From: Microbacteriaceae bacterium MWH-Ta3
GTDB taxonomy: Bacteria; Actinomycetota; Actinomycetes; Actinomycetales; Microbacteriaceae
NCBI GenBank assembly: GCA_003053925.1
Contig: QBKD01000001.1
Span: forward strand, 1,302,001-1,366,000
DNA: 64,000 bases
Direction: 5' to 3'
The position numbers and the translations under genes were made by a program. The stretch's first letter is position 1, and the number at the start of each line of letters is the position of its first letter. A model generated the notes under the pieces. That model was not told the origin of the DNA. It saw only the letters and a list, made by a program, of their open reading frames with translations, and searched no databases. This document shows positions 16,288 through 24,929 of this stretch, in pieces.

Positions 16288-17891
16288 AACCCGTCGACCC
16301 GCGCCTTGCGCGATACGCATCGGCCGCAAGAATGTACCTTGCGGCCGGTGTCGTGTTTGCGTTATTCGAAGTGGCGGGAATCGTTGTGTTTACCGGTGGG
16401 CTCGCGCATGCGATTTCGTCGGTTGTCGCACGGGACGTTGCCCGTGTGCCCGAGGCCGTGGCGTGGACGGTTATGGGGTTAGCAGTGCGTGCCCTCGCGC
16501 GATACGCCACCGATGTCAGTGCACATGCGGCGGGATCCGCGGTGAAACTCCAATTGCGCACCGAGGCCGTCGCCGCCTTAGATGTGCGCTGGGTACGTTC
16601 CCACAATTCCGCGCACGACACCACGGTGCTTGCCAACGGTATCGACGCACTCGATGACTATTTCGGACGGTTCATCCCGCAATTGGTGGCCACGGCCGTT
16701 GTGACTCCCATCATTGTGGTGGCGATGTTTCGGATCGATGCCACGAGCGGGCTGGCGGTGGCCATCACCCTGCCACTGATTCCGCTGTTTATGGCGTTGA
16801 TCGGCTGGGCGACTCGCACTGTGCAAGACATGCAGTGGCACACGCTTCAGGCGCTGTCCGTGAGTTTCCACGAGGTCGTGACCGGCCTTCCGACGTTGTT
16901 GGCCTTTGGGCGCGGTGAACGGCAGGTTGTCCGCATTCGCGCGGTCACCGACGACTATCGTCAGCGCACCATGGCGGTATTGCGCGTGTCGTTCTTATCG
17001 GGCTTTGCCCTGGAAATCGGCGCGAGCCTGTCGGTGGCCATTGTGGCTGTGTTCATTGGGTTGCGTCTGGTGGCGGGGGACATGCAGCTGGTCGATGGAT
17101 TGTGGGCGCTGCTATTGGCTCCTGAAGCCTTTGTTGCAGTACGACAGGTCGGAGCACTGTTCCACTCCTCGGCCGAAGGGGTGAGTGCCTCGGCTGACGT
17201 TCTGGCAATCATCGAGGGAACGTCCTCCGCGCCTGATACGACGGTTGTCGGGCCCGAGTCTGTGGAATCCGTGGAATTCGATGCCCTGGCGGTACCCGGC
17301 CGCCTGAGCGCACAGAGCTGGGCCGCGCGTTCCGGCACGGTGACCGTTGTGCATGGTCCCAGCGGTGCGGGAAAATCAACGATGTTTGACGCACTTCTGG
17401 GTTTCACCGAGCATGCGGGTGTCGTGCGATGCAACGGGCGTGACGTGCCGCATCTGCGGTCCGTTGGGGCGTGGTCGCCTCAGGACGCCGCGCTGATTGC
17501 AGGAACGGTCGAGGACAACATTGTGATGCGTGTGGCCCCGGACGCTGCAAATTCGCCGGCCACCATCAATATCGAGGCGCTGAGCTTGGCCGTGCAGCGT
17601 GCCTGCCTCGACGACGTGCCGCTGACTACCGTTCTCGGCGAGGGCGGGGCGGGAGTGTCAGGCGGCCAAGCCCAGCGCATCAGTCTTGCTCGCGCTCTGT
17701 ACCGAGTGTTTGATTCGGGTGCCAGTGTTCTGATCGTGGACGAACCGACCTCTGCACTGGATTCGGATACCGAGGCGCGGGTTCACCGCAGCCTGCGCAC
17801 TGTCGCCGACGAGGGCCGCATTGTCATTGCCTCGTCGCACCGTGGGAGCATCCGAGCCATTGCCGACCAGACCATCGAGGTCGTCGCATGA
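16284..17891 (+). CDS. cydD: CydD subunit of the CydDC ABC exporter (probable CTG start)
   Basis: Half-transporter of the heterodimeric CydDC system needed for cytochrome bd assembly (thiol/haem export). N-terminal six-TM domain; C-terminal ATPase with Walker A GPSGAGKST, signature VSGGQAQRISLARAL and Walker B VLIVDEPTSALD. The first ATG (16332) gives 519 aa. The in-frame codons before it read KPVDPRLARYASAAR, the usual CydD N-terminus, and the only start-like codon there is CTG at 16284, overlapping the cydB stop and preceded by GGTGAG. From CTG it is 535 aa. It overlaps cydC by 4 bp. Confidence 0.9.
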   Translation: MKPVDPRLARYASAARMYLAAGVVFALFEVAGIVVFTGGLAHAISSVVARDVARVPEAVAWTVMGLAVRALARYATDVSAHAAGSAVKLQLRTEAVAALDVRWVRSHNSAHDTTVLANGIDALDDYFGRFIPQLVATAVVTPIIVVAMFRIDATSGLAVAITLPLIPLFMALIGWATRTVQDMQWHTLQALSVSFHEVVTGLPTLLAFGRGERQVVRIRAVTDDYRQRTMAVLRVSFLSGFALEIGASLSVAIVAVFIGLRLVAGDMQLVDGLWALLLAPEAFVAVRQVGALFHSSAEGVSASADVLAIIEGTSSAPDTTVVGPESVESVEFDALAVPGRLSAQSWAARSGTVTVVHGPSGAGKSTMFDALLGFTEHAGVVRCNGRDVPHLRSVGAWSPQDAALIAGTVEDNIVMRVAPDAANSPATINIEALSLAVQRACLDDVPLTTVLGEGGAGVSGGQAQRISLARALYRVFDSGASVLIVDEPTSALDSDTEARVHRSLRTVADEGRIVIASSHRGSIRAIADQTIEVVA

Positions 17892-19567
17892 AGCGCGAAC
17901 GCGTTGCATTGGCGCGCCATTCCACGTTGCTGAGGGCGGCGCTGGGGTCGCCGGCCGCGGGTTTTGCCATCATGGCGCTCAGCGCACTGGCGGGGGTTGC
18001 GTTGCTGGGGGTGTCGGCGTGGTTGATCGTGCGGGCCTCGGAAATGCCGCCCATTTTGTACCTGCAGATGGCGATTGTCGGTGTGCGTGGATTCGCCATA
18101 GGCAAGGCATTCTTTCGCTATGTGGGCCGGCTCATGACGCACAATTCCGCATTCCGGGCTGTGGCGGAAGTTCGCGTGGACGTCTTTCAACGGCTCATGC
18201 GACTTGCCCCCGCGGGCGTGACCAGGCTACGAGGAGGCGAAGCGCTTAGTGCTATCGTGCGCGACGTCGACACGCTGCAGTTCTATCCGTTGCGCGTTGT
18301 GGAGCCGCTCGTTACCGCCTCGATCGTTGTTGCGTTGGCGCTGGCGGGGATGCTCGCGGTGGATGTCGCCGCAGCGCTCGTGACGCTGGCGATTATCGTT
18401 ACCTCGATCACGGCAAGCATCGGTATTGATTCACTGGTTGCGGCGGCCGCTATTCGGGAAATCGCGCCGCTTCGCGCGCGCGTAGCCGCGGCTATTCGGG
18501 AGCGCAGCGCACGCCTGGATGTCTTCACGGCGTTTGGCGTCGAGGGAAATGCTCAACACGGCATTGCTCGGTTGTCGCGATTACTGTCGCGTGCCGAGAC
18601 CAGGCGGTCGTGGGGTCGTGCGGCAAGCGCCACCATCATGGTGGTTGCGGCGGGTTCGACGTCGGTTGTAATGGTCGTGATGCTGTCGGGAGCGCTGGTG
18701 GGCACGGATTTTGCGGTGGGAACATCGGCCTACACGCCCGCAGTGTTTGCGGTCATGGTGCTGGGTGTTCTTGCCGTGTTCGATGCTGTCGCGCAGATTC
18801 CGGTTGCCGTCGCCTCAATGCGCGAGGTGCGTGCGTCGGTCCGGCAGATTGACGAATTGGCGCCCATCGACGTTCCTGCGGAAATCCCCGTCGAAACGAA
18901 CGACCCCGTTGCTATTCCGGACCAACCGGTGTCGCTGCGCCTCGATTCGGTCTCGGCCCGCTGGCCGGGCGACACGTCCGATCGATTCGACCCGGTTTCC
19001 GTTGACCTCGCGGTCGGAGATTGCCTGGTCATTACGGGGGAGTCGGGAGCAGGGAAATCCACCTTGGCCATGGTGCTCGCGCGTTTTCTGGAGTACTCGG
19101 GCCGTTACCTCGTCAACGGTGTGGAGGTCTCGACAGCGTCGCCGCGTCGTGTGCGCGAAATTGTGGGGCTGTGCGAGCAATCTCCCCACATCTTTGATGA
19201 CACCATCCGGCAGAATCTGTTGTTCGCACGCGATACAGCAACCGATTCTGATCTTTGGGAAGTTCTGGAACGAGTCGGTTTGGCGGAATGGGCGCGTGAC
19301 CGGGGTGGACTCGATACGCCACTCGGTGAACGCGGAAGTCTGGTCTCGGGCGGCGAAGCGCAGCGCATTGCGCTGGCACGCGTGCTGTTGGCGGGGCACC
19401 CGATCGTGGTGCTTGACGAACCGACGGCGAATGTCGATCGTTCCCGCGCCGACGCTCTTATCGCCGACATCCTGCAGGCAACGTCGGAACGGGTGGTCAT
19501 CATCATTGCCCACGACGCACTCGACTCGGCTCGTATCACGCACCGAATTCGTATCACGGCGCGCTGA
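17888..19567 (+). CDS. cydC: CydC subunit of the CydDC ABC exporter
   Basis: 559-aa ABC half-transporter, ATGA-coupled to cydD. The membrane domain (about 1-310) has LLGVSAWLIVRASEMPPIL, the usual CydC start. The ATPase has Walker A GESGAGKST, signature LVSGGEAQRIALARVLL, Walker B IVVLDEPTANVD and the H-loop IIAHD. Completes the cydABDC operon in canonical actinobacterial order. The stop is only 14 bp from the convergent pabC stop, with no clear terminator. Confidence 0.95.
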   Translation: MKRERVALARHSTLLRAALGSPAAGFAIMALSALAGVALLGVSAWLIVRASEMPPILYLQMAIVGVRGFAIGKAFFRYVGRLMTHNSAFRAVAEVRVDVFQRLMRLAPAGVTRLRGGEALSAIVRDVDTLQFYPLRVVEPLVTASIVVALALAGMLAVDVAAALVTLAIIVTSITASIGIDSLVAAAAIREIAPLRARVAAAIRERSARLDVFTAFGVEGNAQHGIARLSRLLSRAETRRSWGRAASATIMVVAAGSTSVVMVVMLSGALVGTDFAVGTSAYTPAVFAVMVLGVLAVFDAVAQIPVAVASMREVRASVRQIDELAPIDVPAEIPVETNDPVAIPDQPVSLRLDSVSARWPGDTSDRFDPVSVDLAVGDCLVITGESGAGKSTLAMVLARFLEYSGRYLVNGVEVSTASPRRVREIVGLCEQSPHIFDDTIRQNLLFARDTATDSDLWEVLERVGLAEWARDRGGLDTPLGERGSLVSGGEAQRIALARVLLAGHPIVVLDEPTANVDRSRADALIADILQATSERVVIIIAHDALDSARITHRIRITAR

Positions 19568-19581
19568 GAACGACAGCGACG

Positions 19582-20373
19582 CTAGATCGCAGCGGCGGGC
19601 AGCGCCTCGAGCGTGGCGTCGTAACACGTGCGCCAATACGGGGCACGGCCCGTTTCGGTGCGAAGTTCGGGTCCGTTCACCCATTCAGTGACCTGGCGGA
19701 TTCCGTGCAACGCCGACAGCACCCAGAGCTCACAACCCGCAAGTTCCTGCGCGGAGGCCTCGACCTCGGTGATAGTGGCACCAATAAGGCGGGCGTGATC
19801 GCGCAGAACTCGGTCGGTCACGCTGTCCGTGCGCGGCAACGCAGAAATGGGGCGGAAGATTCGGTCGTTTTTCCACCACCACAGAGCCGAATAGGCGCCC
19901 TCGATGATTGCACCACGATCATCGCAGATGATTGCCTCGCCAGCGCCCAGGCGCTGTGCCTCCGTTCGCAGAGCGGCGAGCGCCGCGAGGTCGGGGCCCT
20001 TGATATCGGGTCGAGTGCGGGGATCGTGCGCTGCAGTGGCCACGATGACCTCGGTCTCGCGCGTGGGCGCGGGCCGTTCCAGATAGCGCAACAGTGCGCC
20101 ATCACCGTAACGCACCGCCTCGATGCGGGGGAACCATGCGCCCCGCCGAGGAATGCGTGCGATCACGCCGTCAAGGAAGCGGTCGATGTCCGCCTCGACG
20201 CCCTGTAGGCGGCATCCCCGTCGAAAACGCTCGAGGTGATACTCGAGTCCCACGACGCGGCCGTCACGCACGGCCCACGAATCCGCCACGAGTACCGAGC
20301 CAATGTTCACATCGCACCACGTTTCCAGCACGAACTCGCCCGCAGCGAAACGATAGGCAAGAGAATCGACCAT
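19582..20373 (-). CDS. pabC: Aminotransferase class IV, probable 4-amino-4-deoxychorismate lyase
   Basis: PLP fold-type IV protein (263 aa from MVDSLAYRFAAGEF). It has the GLEYHLERFRRGC motif near the N-terminus, the EAVRYGDGALLRYLERP strand and the cofactor loop DIKGPDLAALAALRTEAQ that holds the Lys, followed by EAIICDDRGAIIEG with the Glu motif. Being head-to-head with pabB points to ADC lyase (p-aminobenzoate and folate synthesis), though branched-chain or D-amino acid transaminases share the fold. ATG 20373 has TACCCT 7 nt upstream; only 12 bp separate it from the pabB ATG. Confidence 0.8.
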   Translation of the reverse strand: MVDSLAYRFAAGEFVLETWCDVNIGSVLVADSWAVRDGRVVGLEYHLERFRRGCRLQGVEADIDRFLDGVIARIPRRGAWFPRIEAVRYGDGALLRYLERPAPTRETEVIVATAAHDPRTRPDIKGPDLAALAALRTEAQRLGAGEAIICDDRGAIIEGAYSALWWWKNDRIFRPISALPRTDSVTDRVLRDHARLIGATITEVEASAQELAGCELWVLSALHGIRQVTEWVNGPELRTETGRAPYWRTCYDATLEALPAAAI

Positions 20374-20380
20374 AGGCTTA

Positions 20381-20386
20381 AGGGTA
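20381..20386 (-). promoter_or_regulatory. -10 box of pabC overlapping the pabB start
   Basis: TACCCT on the minus strand, 7 nt before the pabC ATG. Its last base pair is the A of the divergent pabB ATG. Confidence 0.5.
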
Positions 20387-21708
20387 TGCCAACGGGTTAT
20401 GTGCGCCACGTCATTGACGGCCCCGTATCCGTTGAACATCTGTTTCGGTGGCTGGCCACCGCACAGGACACTGTGTTTTGGCTGGACGATTCCCTGGCGG
20501 AAACGGTGTCGTACCTGGGGTGGGGCGAACCGGTCGAGGCCGACGCAACCTCGACCGATGGCGACTGGGCAGTGCTGGCCATCGACGAGGCAGGAGCCTT
20601 GCCCGTCTCGCGCGTGGGCTGGTTAAGCTATTCCGAACGCGCGGAAACCCTGGGTGTTCAGGTCGTGTCGAATCCTGACGACCGCACGCGAATCCTGCGG
20701 GTCGAGTGCGCGGTCGAGGTCGATCATCGAACGGGCCAGGTAGCGGTCATTGCCGAATCGTGGACGCCCGCGACAATGTCATTTCGCGATGACGTAATCG
20801 CCTGGGCGGCGGCTGACCGCGACAACCCGGATGCTCTTGTTCCCACCGCCGAGGCCGCTGTCGCCTTTGTCGCGACGTGGGCCGACACGCCAGAACAGTA
20901 TGCAGAGATGATCGAGGTCTGCCGCGAACACATTCGCAATGGCGATGTGTATCAGGTGTGCCTCACAACGCAGGCAACAGTGCCCGGGGTGTTCGACCCG
21001 GTCGAGGTTTACCTGCGCCTGCGCGCCGCGGCACCGACGCGCACCAGTGGGTTTATTCGAATCGACGGGATTGCGCTGCTGAGTGCCTCGCCCGAAGTGT
21101 TCGTGACCGTTGACGACGGCACCGTCACGACGAAGCCCATCAAGGGCACGCGTCCGCGCTCGACTGATCCCACGGCTGATGCTGCAGCTGCCGAGGAACT
21201 GCGCGGGAACGTGAAGGAACGCGCCGAGAACCTCATGATTGTGGATCTCTCGCGCAACGACCTCTCGCGCATTGCCGACCCCGCGAGCGTGACCGTTCCC
21301 TCGCTGTTCGACGTTGAGTCGTATTCCACCGTTCATCAGTTGGTTAGTACCGTCCAGGCCCACGTGAATCCCGGTACCCGGATGAGCGACGTGGTGCGGG
21401 CGATGTTTCCGGCGGGCTCCATGACGGGAACGCCGAAGCGCCGCGCCACGCAAATCCTGGCGGAACTCGAGGCAGGGGAGCGCGGAATCTATTCCGGGGC
21501 GTTTGGCCGTGTGGGTGCAGGAAGCATGGCGTTGGCTATGACGATTCGAACCATTGTGATTACGGCGGACGGTGCCCGACTGGGGGTGGGCGGCGGACTC
21601 ACCATCGATTCGGTCGCCGCCGATGAGGTGCGCGAGGTGGGATTCAAGGCCCGAGCGCTGCTGGCCGCCCTCGACGCGTCACCCAATCCGTTCCTGACCG
21701 AACGGTAG
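20386..21708 (+). CDS. pabB: Aminodeoxychorismate synthase component I (chorismate-binding)
   Basis: 440 aa from ATG 20386. The chorismate-binding domain covers about residues 160-435: [61 protein letters not shown] and [12 protein letters not shown]. There is no fused glutamine amidotransferase, so a separate PabA is needed for ammonia transfer. The same family includes anthranilate synthase TrpE; divergent pairing with pabC favours PabB. An in-frame GTG/ATG series upstream to 20236 would overlap pabC and is rejected. A possible AAGGG lies directly before ATG. Confidence 0.87.
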   Translation: MPTGYVRHVIDGPVSVEHLFRWLATAQDTVFWLDDSLAETVSYLGWGEPVEADATSTDGDWAVLAIDEAGALPVSRVGWLSYSERAETLGVQVVSNPDDRTRILRVECAVEVDHRTGQVAVIAESWTPATMSFRDDVIAWAAADRDNPDALVPTAEAAVAFVATWADTPEQYAEMIEVCREHIRNGDVYQVCLTTQATVPGVFDPVEVYLRLRAAAPTRTSGFIRIDGIALLSASPEVFVTVDDGTVTTKPIKGTRPRSTDPTADAAAAEELRGNVKERAENLMIVDLSRNDLSRIADPASVTVPSLFDVESYSTVHQLVSTVQAHVNPGTRMSDVVRAMFPAGSMTGTPKRRATQILAELEAGERGIYSGAFGRVGAGSMALAMTIRTIVITADGARLGVGGGLTIDSVAADEVREVGFKARALLAALDASPNPFLTER

Positions 21709-21769
21709 ACTGGAAACGCTGTGTCGCCCGCGGAAACGGGCACATGTGTACAGATCTGAAGGGTGTGTC

Positions 21770-24253
21770 ATGGAAGAGAACGAGTACGATTTTCGCCGTC
21801 TCGAGGCGAAATGGGCTCCGATCTGGGAATCTGAGCGCCCGTTCGACGTGAACGACTCCGAGGTCGCTGCGGACGCGCCTCGGAAGTACATCCTGGACAT
21901 GTTCCCGTACCCCTCCGGCGACCTGCACATGGGGCACGCCGAGGTCTACGCACTGGGCGACGTGTTGGCGCGCTACTGGCGCCTGCGTGGCCATACCGTT
22001 CTGCACCCCATCGGCTGGGACTCGTTCGGGCTTCCCGCGGAAAACGCTGCCATTAAGCGCGGTGTGGACCCCCGCGAATGGACGTACGACAACATCGCGC
22101 AACAGCGTGCCTCGATGAAGCGCTACGCGGCGTCGTTCGACTGGAGTCGCGTACTGCACACCTCGGACCCCGAGTATTACAAGTGGAACCAGTGGCTGTT
22201 CCTGCAGATGTTCGACAAGGGACTGGCATACCGCAAGGACTCGTGGGTCAACTGGGACCCGGTAGACCAGACCGTTCTGGCCAACGAGCAGGTACTTCCC
22301 GATGGCACCAGCGAGCGCAGCGGTGCGATGGTCGTGAAGAAGAAGCTTACGCAGTGGTACTTCCGCATTACGGATTACGCCGAGCGCCTGCTGAACGACT
22401 TGGATCGTCTGGAGGGCGCCTGGCCCGCCAAGGTGCTGACCATGCAGCGCAACTGGATTGGAAAGTCCGTGGGCGCCGAGGTTGCGTTTGCCATCGAGGG
22501 CAGCGACCGCACCATCCCCGTGTTTACGACGAGGCCCGACACCCTGTTTGGTGCCACCTTCATGGTGGTTGCCCCCGATGCCGATTTGGCCAGTGAACTG
22601 GTGTCGGAGGCCGATGCCGCCACACGCCTCGAATTCCAGAACTATCTGACCGACGTGCAGAAGAAAACCGAAATCGAGCGCCAGGATGCGACACGCGAGA
22701 AGACGGGTGTGTTCCTGGGCCGCTACGCCATCAACCCGGTCAATGGCGAACGCCTGCCGATTTATGCGGCCGACTATGTGCTGGCGGACTATGGCTTCGG
22801 TGCGATTATGGCGGTGCCCGCACACGACCAGCGCGACCTCGATTTCGCGCGCACCTTCGGACTTCCCGTGCGCGTTGTCGTTCAGCCGGCCGGCGACGAC
22901 ATCGTTGATCCCGCGGAATCGGGCACGCCCATCACGGGAGATGGCCCGCACGTCAATTCCGGCCCGCTGGATGGCTTGAACAAGGCGGACGCCATCGCTG
23001 CGATGATCGAGGTACTCGAGGCCAATGGAACGGGCTCGGCAAAGACCACGTATCGCCTGCGCGACTGGTTGATTTCGCGCCAGCGCTTCTGGGGCACACC
23101 CATTCCGATTATTCACGGTGCTGACGGCGCCGAAATTCCTGTTCCGGAAGCCGACCTTCCCGTTCTGTTGCCCTCGACCGAAGGGCTCGACCTTAAGCCC
23201 AAGGGCTCGTCCCCGCTCGGTGGCGCCACCGAATGGGTGAGCGTTGCCGACCCCCGTGACGGCAGCCCCGCGCTGCGCGACGCTGACACGATGGACACGT
23301 TTGTCGACTCGTCCTGGTATTTCCTGCGCTTCCTGTCGGCGAATGACCCCACCAAGGCCTTCGATGTCGAGGCGGTGCGCCAGTGGGCGCCCGTCGACCA
23401 GTATGTGGGTGGCGTCGAACACGCGATTCTGCACCTGTTGTACGCGCGCTTCATCACCAAGGTGCTGCACGATCTGGGTTACCTCGATTTCGACGAACCC
23501 TTCGAGTCGCTGCTGAATCAGGGCATGGTGATTTTGGACGGCGCCAAGATGTCGAAGTCCAAGGGAAACATCGTGTTCTTCGGCGACGAGATCGACAAGT
23601 TCGGTGTCGATGCCGTGCGACTGACCATGGCGTTTGCCGGACCTCCCGAGGACGACATCGACTGGGCCGACGTGTCGGTTACGGGCTCTCATAAGTTCCT
23701 CGCGCGCGCCTGGCGCGTCGCACACGATGTCGCCAGCGCCGCGGGAACCAATCCTGCGGGCGGCTCGGCGGGCTTGCGCCGCGTGACACACCGTTTCCTT
23801 GCCGATGTCAACGGTTTGGTTGAATCGTACAAATTCAATGTCGTCATCGCGCGCCTCATGGACCTGGTCAATCATGTCCGCAAGGAAATCGACTCGGGTG
23901 CCGGCGCTGCCGACCCCGCCGTGCGTGAAGCAGCGGAGGTCGTGGCCCTCGCGCTGTCGATGTTTGCGCCGCATGCCGCCGAAGACATGTGGGAGGTTTT
24001 GGGACACGAGCGCTTCGTTGGCCTGCAGACATTCCCTGTCAGCGACCCGTCTCTGTTGACCGAGACCTCGGTGGTGGCAATTGTGCAGATCAACGGCAAG
24101 GTGAAGGAGCGCCTCGAGGTTTCACCGGACATTTCGGACGAAGACCTGCGCGCCGCCGCTCTGGCCGCCCCCGCCATCGTGTCGGCCCTGGCCGATGCGT
24201 CGCCCAAGACGGTCATTGTGAAGGCGCCCAAGTTCGTCAATATCGTTCTCTAG
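21770..24253 (+). CDS. leuS: Leucyl-tRNA synthetase
   Basis: Class I synthetase of 827 aa that charges tRNA-Leu. The HIGH motif is HMGH (53-56) after MFPYPSGDL, the CP1 editing domain covers about 220-410 ([19 protein letters not shown]), the [18 protein letters not shown] block follows, and KMSKS is at 593-597. ATG 21770 is preceded by GAAGGG at 9 nt. An upstream in-frame ATG (21746) adds MYRSEGCV and lacks homology. A strong terminator follows 12 bp after the stop. Confidence 0.97.
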   Translation: MEENEYDFRRLEAKWAPIWESERPFDVNDSEVAADAPRKYILDMFPYPSGDLHMGHAEVYALGDVLARYWRLRGHTVLHPIGWDSFGLPAENAAIKRGVDPREWTYDNIAQQRASMKRYAASFDWSRVLHTSDPEYYKWNQWLFLQMFDKGLAYRKDSWVNWDPVDQTVLANEQVLPDGTSERSGAMVVKKKLTQWYFRITDYAERLLNDLDRLEGAWPAKVLTMQRNWIGKSVGAEVAFAIEGSDRTIPVFTTRPDTLFGATFMVVAPDADLASELVSEADAATRLEFQNYLTDVQKKTEIERQDATREKTGVFLGRYAINPVNGERLPIYAADYVLADYGFGAIMAVPAHDQRDLDFARTFGLPVRVVVQPAGDDIVDPAESGTPITGDGPHVNSGPLDGLNKADAIAAMIEVLEANGTGSAKTTYRLRDWLISRQRFWGTPIPIIHGADGAEIPVPEADLPVLLPSTEGLDLKPKGSSPLGGATEWVSVADPRDGSPALRDADTMDTFVDSSWYFLRFLSANDPTKAFDVEAVRQWAPVDQYVGGVEHAILHLLYARFITKVLHDLGYLDFDEPFESLLNQGMVILDGAKMSKSKGNIVFFGDEIDKFGVDAVRLTMAFAGPPEDDIDWADVSVTGSHKFLARAWRVAHDVASAAGTNPAGGSAGLRRVTHRFLADVNGLVESYKFNVVIARLMDLVNHVRKEIDSGAGAADPAVREAAEVVALALSMFAPHAAEDMWEVLGHERFVGLQTFPVSDPSLLTETSVVAIVQINGKVKERLEVSPDISDEDLRAAALAAPAIVSALADASPKTVIVKAPKFVNIVL

Positions 24254-24265
24254 CAATTCACATCG

Positions 24266-24300
24266 ACGCCCCGCCCGTGTGTTGTGCACAGGCGGGGCGT
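24266..24300 (+). terminator. Terminator after leuS
   Basis: ACGCCCCGCC and GGCGGGGCGT form a perfect 10-bp stem with a 15-nt loop. Followed by TGG rather than a U-run. Confidence 0.7.
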
Positions 24301-24329
24301 TGGCATGTCACCGAAGCGTGGCGCGCGCC

Positions 24330-24335
24330 TAGCCT
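24330..24335 (+). promoter_or_regulatory. -10 box of comEA-comEC (leaderless)
   Basis: TAGCCT ends exactly 6 nt before the comEA ATG. Confidence 0.65.
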
Positions 24336-24341
24336 CGGGGG

Positions 24342-24929
24342 ATGACCGAATGGTACGTACGTCCTCTGGCCCCCGATCGCCTCACGCAACTGAAGCGAAT
24401 AGGCGCGCTTGCGGCTGTGTTGGTTGCCGTTGGCGTGGGAATCGCAGTCGTGCCCGCGTTGACGCGCGGATCGGCGGAAACGGTTGTGCCGGTAGAAGCC
24501 GTCGATGCGGGCGTGCCGTCGGCCGTTGTGTTTGTGCATGTCGTGGGCGAGGTCGTCACACCGGGGATTGTCGAGCTGCCCGCCGGGGCCCGCGTCACCG
24601 ACGCTCTGGATAAAGCGGGCGGGCTCACGGCAGCAGCGGACAGTGCCAGCATCAATCTTGCGCGAATTGTCACCGACGGCGAACAAATTGTGGTGGCTCG
24701 GCGAGGTGCAACGTCCGCATCAGCGGGGATGGTCGGTGGGAAGGTCAGCATCAATCGTGCTGATGTCGATGCGCTGGATTCACTTCCTGGTATCGGTCCC
24801 GCGATTGCCGGTCGTATCGTGGACTATCGCGAAGCACATGGGCCCTTCACCAGCATCGAGGCAATCGATTCGGTTCCTGGGATAGGCGCGGCGCTGTTGG
24901 AGGGCATACGCGACCTGGTCACACTGTGA
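24342..24929 (+). CDS. comEA: ComEA-type DNA-binding competence protein
   Basis: 195 aa. One transmembrane anchor (about residues 19-38), then an SLBB domain (VFVHVVGEVVTPGIVELP, about 62-125), then paired helix-hairpin-helix motifs at the C-terminus (NRADVDALDSLPGIGPAIAG; SVPGIGAALLEGIRDL). Such proteins bind incoming double-stranded DNA outside the membrane for natural transformation. Coupled to comEC by a TGATG overlap. No pilus genes are in the window, so competence itself is not shown. Confidence 0.92.
   Translation: MTEWYVRPLAPDRLTQLKRIGALAAVLVAVGVGIAVVPALTRGSAETVVPVEAVDAGVPSAVVFVHVVGEVVTPGIVELPAGARVTDALDKAGGLTAAADSASINLARIVTDGEQIVVARRGATSASAGMVGGKVSINRADVDALDSLPGIGPAIAGRIVDYREAHGPFTSIEAIDSVPGIGAALLEGIRDLVTL

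Noticed and set aside
21644-24007. 787-codon open frame on the - strand
   Set aside because: Antisense to leuS throughout; no motifs, no ribosome site, and leuS is complete.
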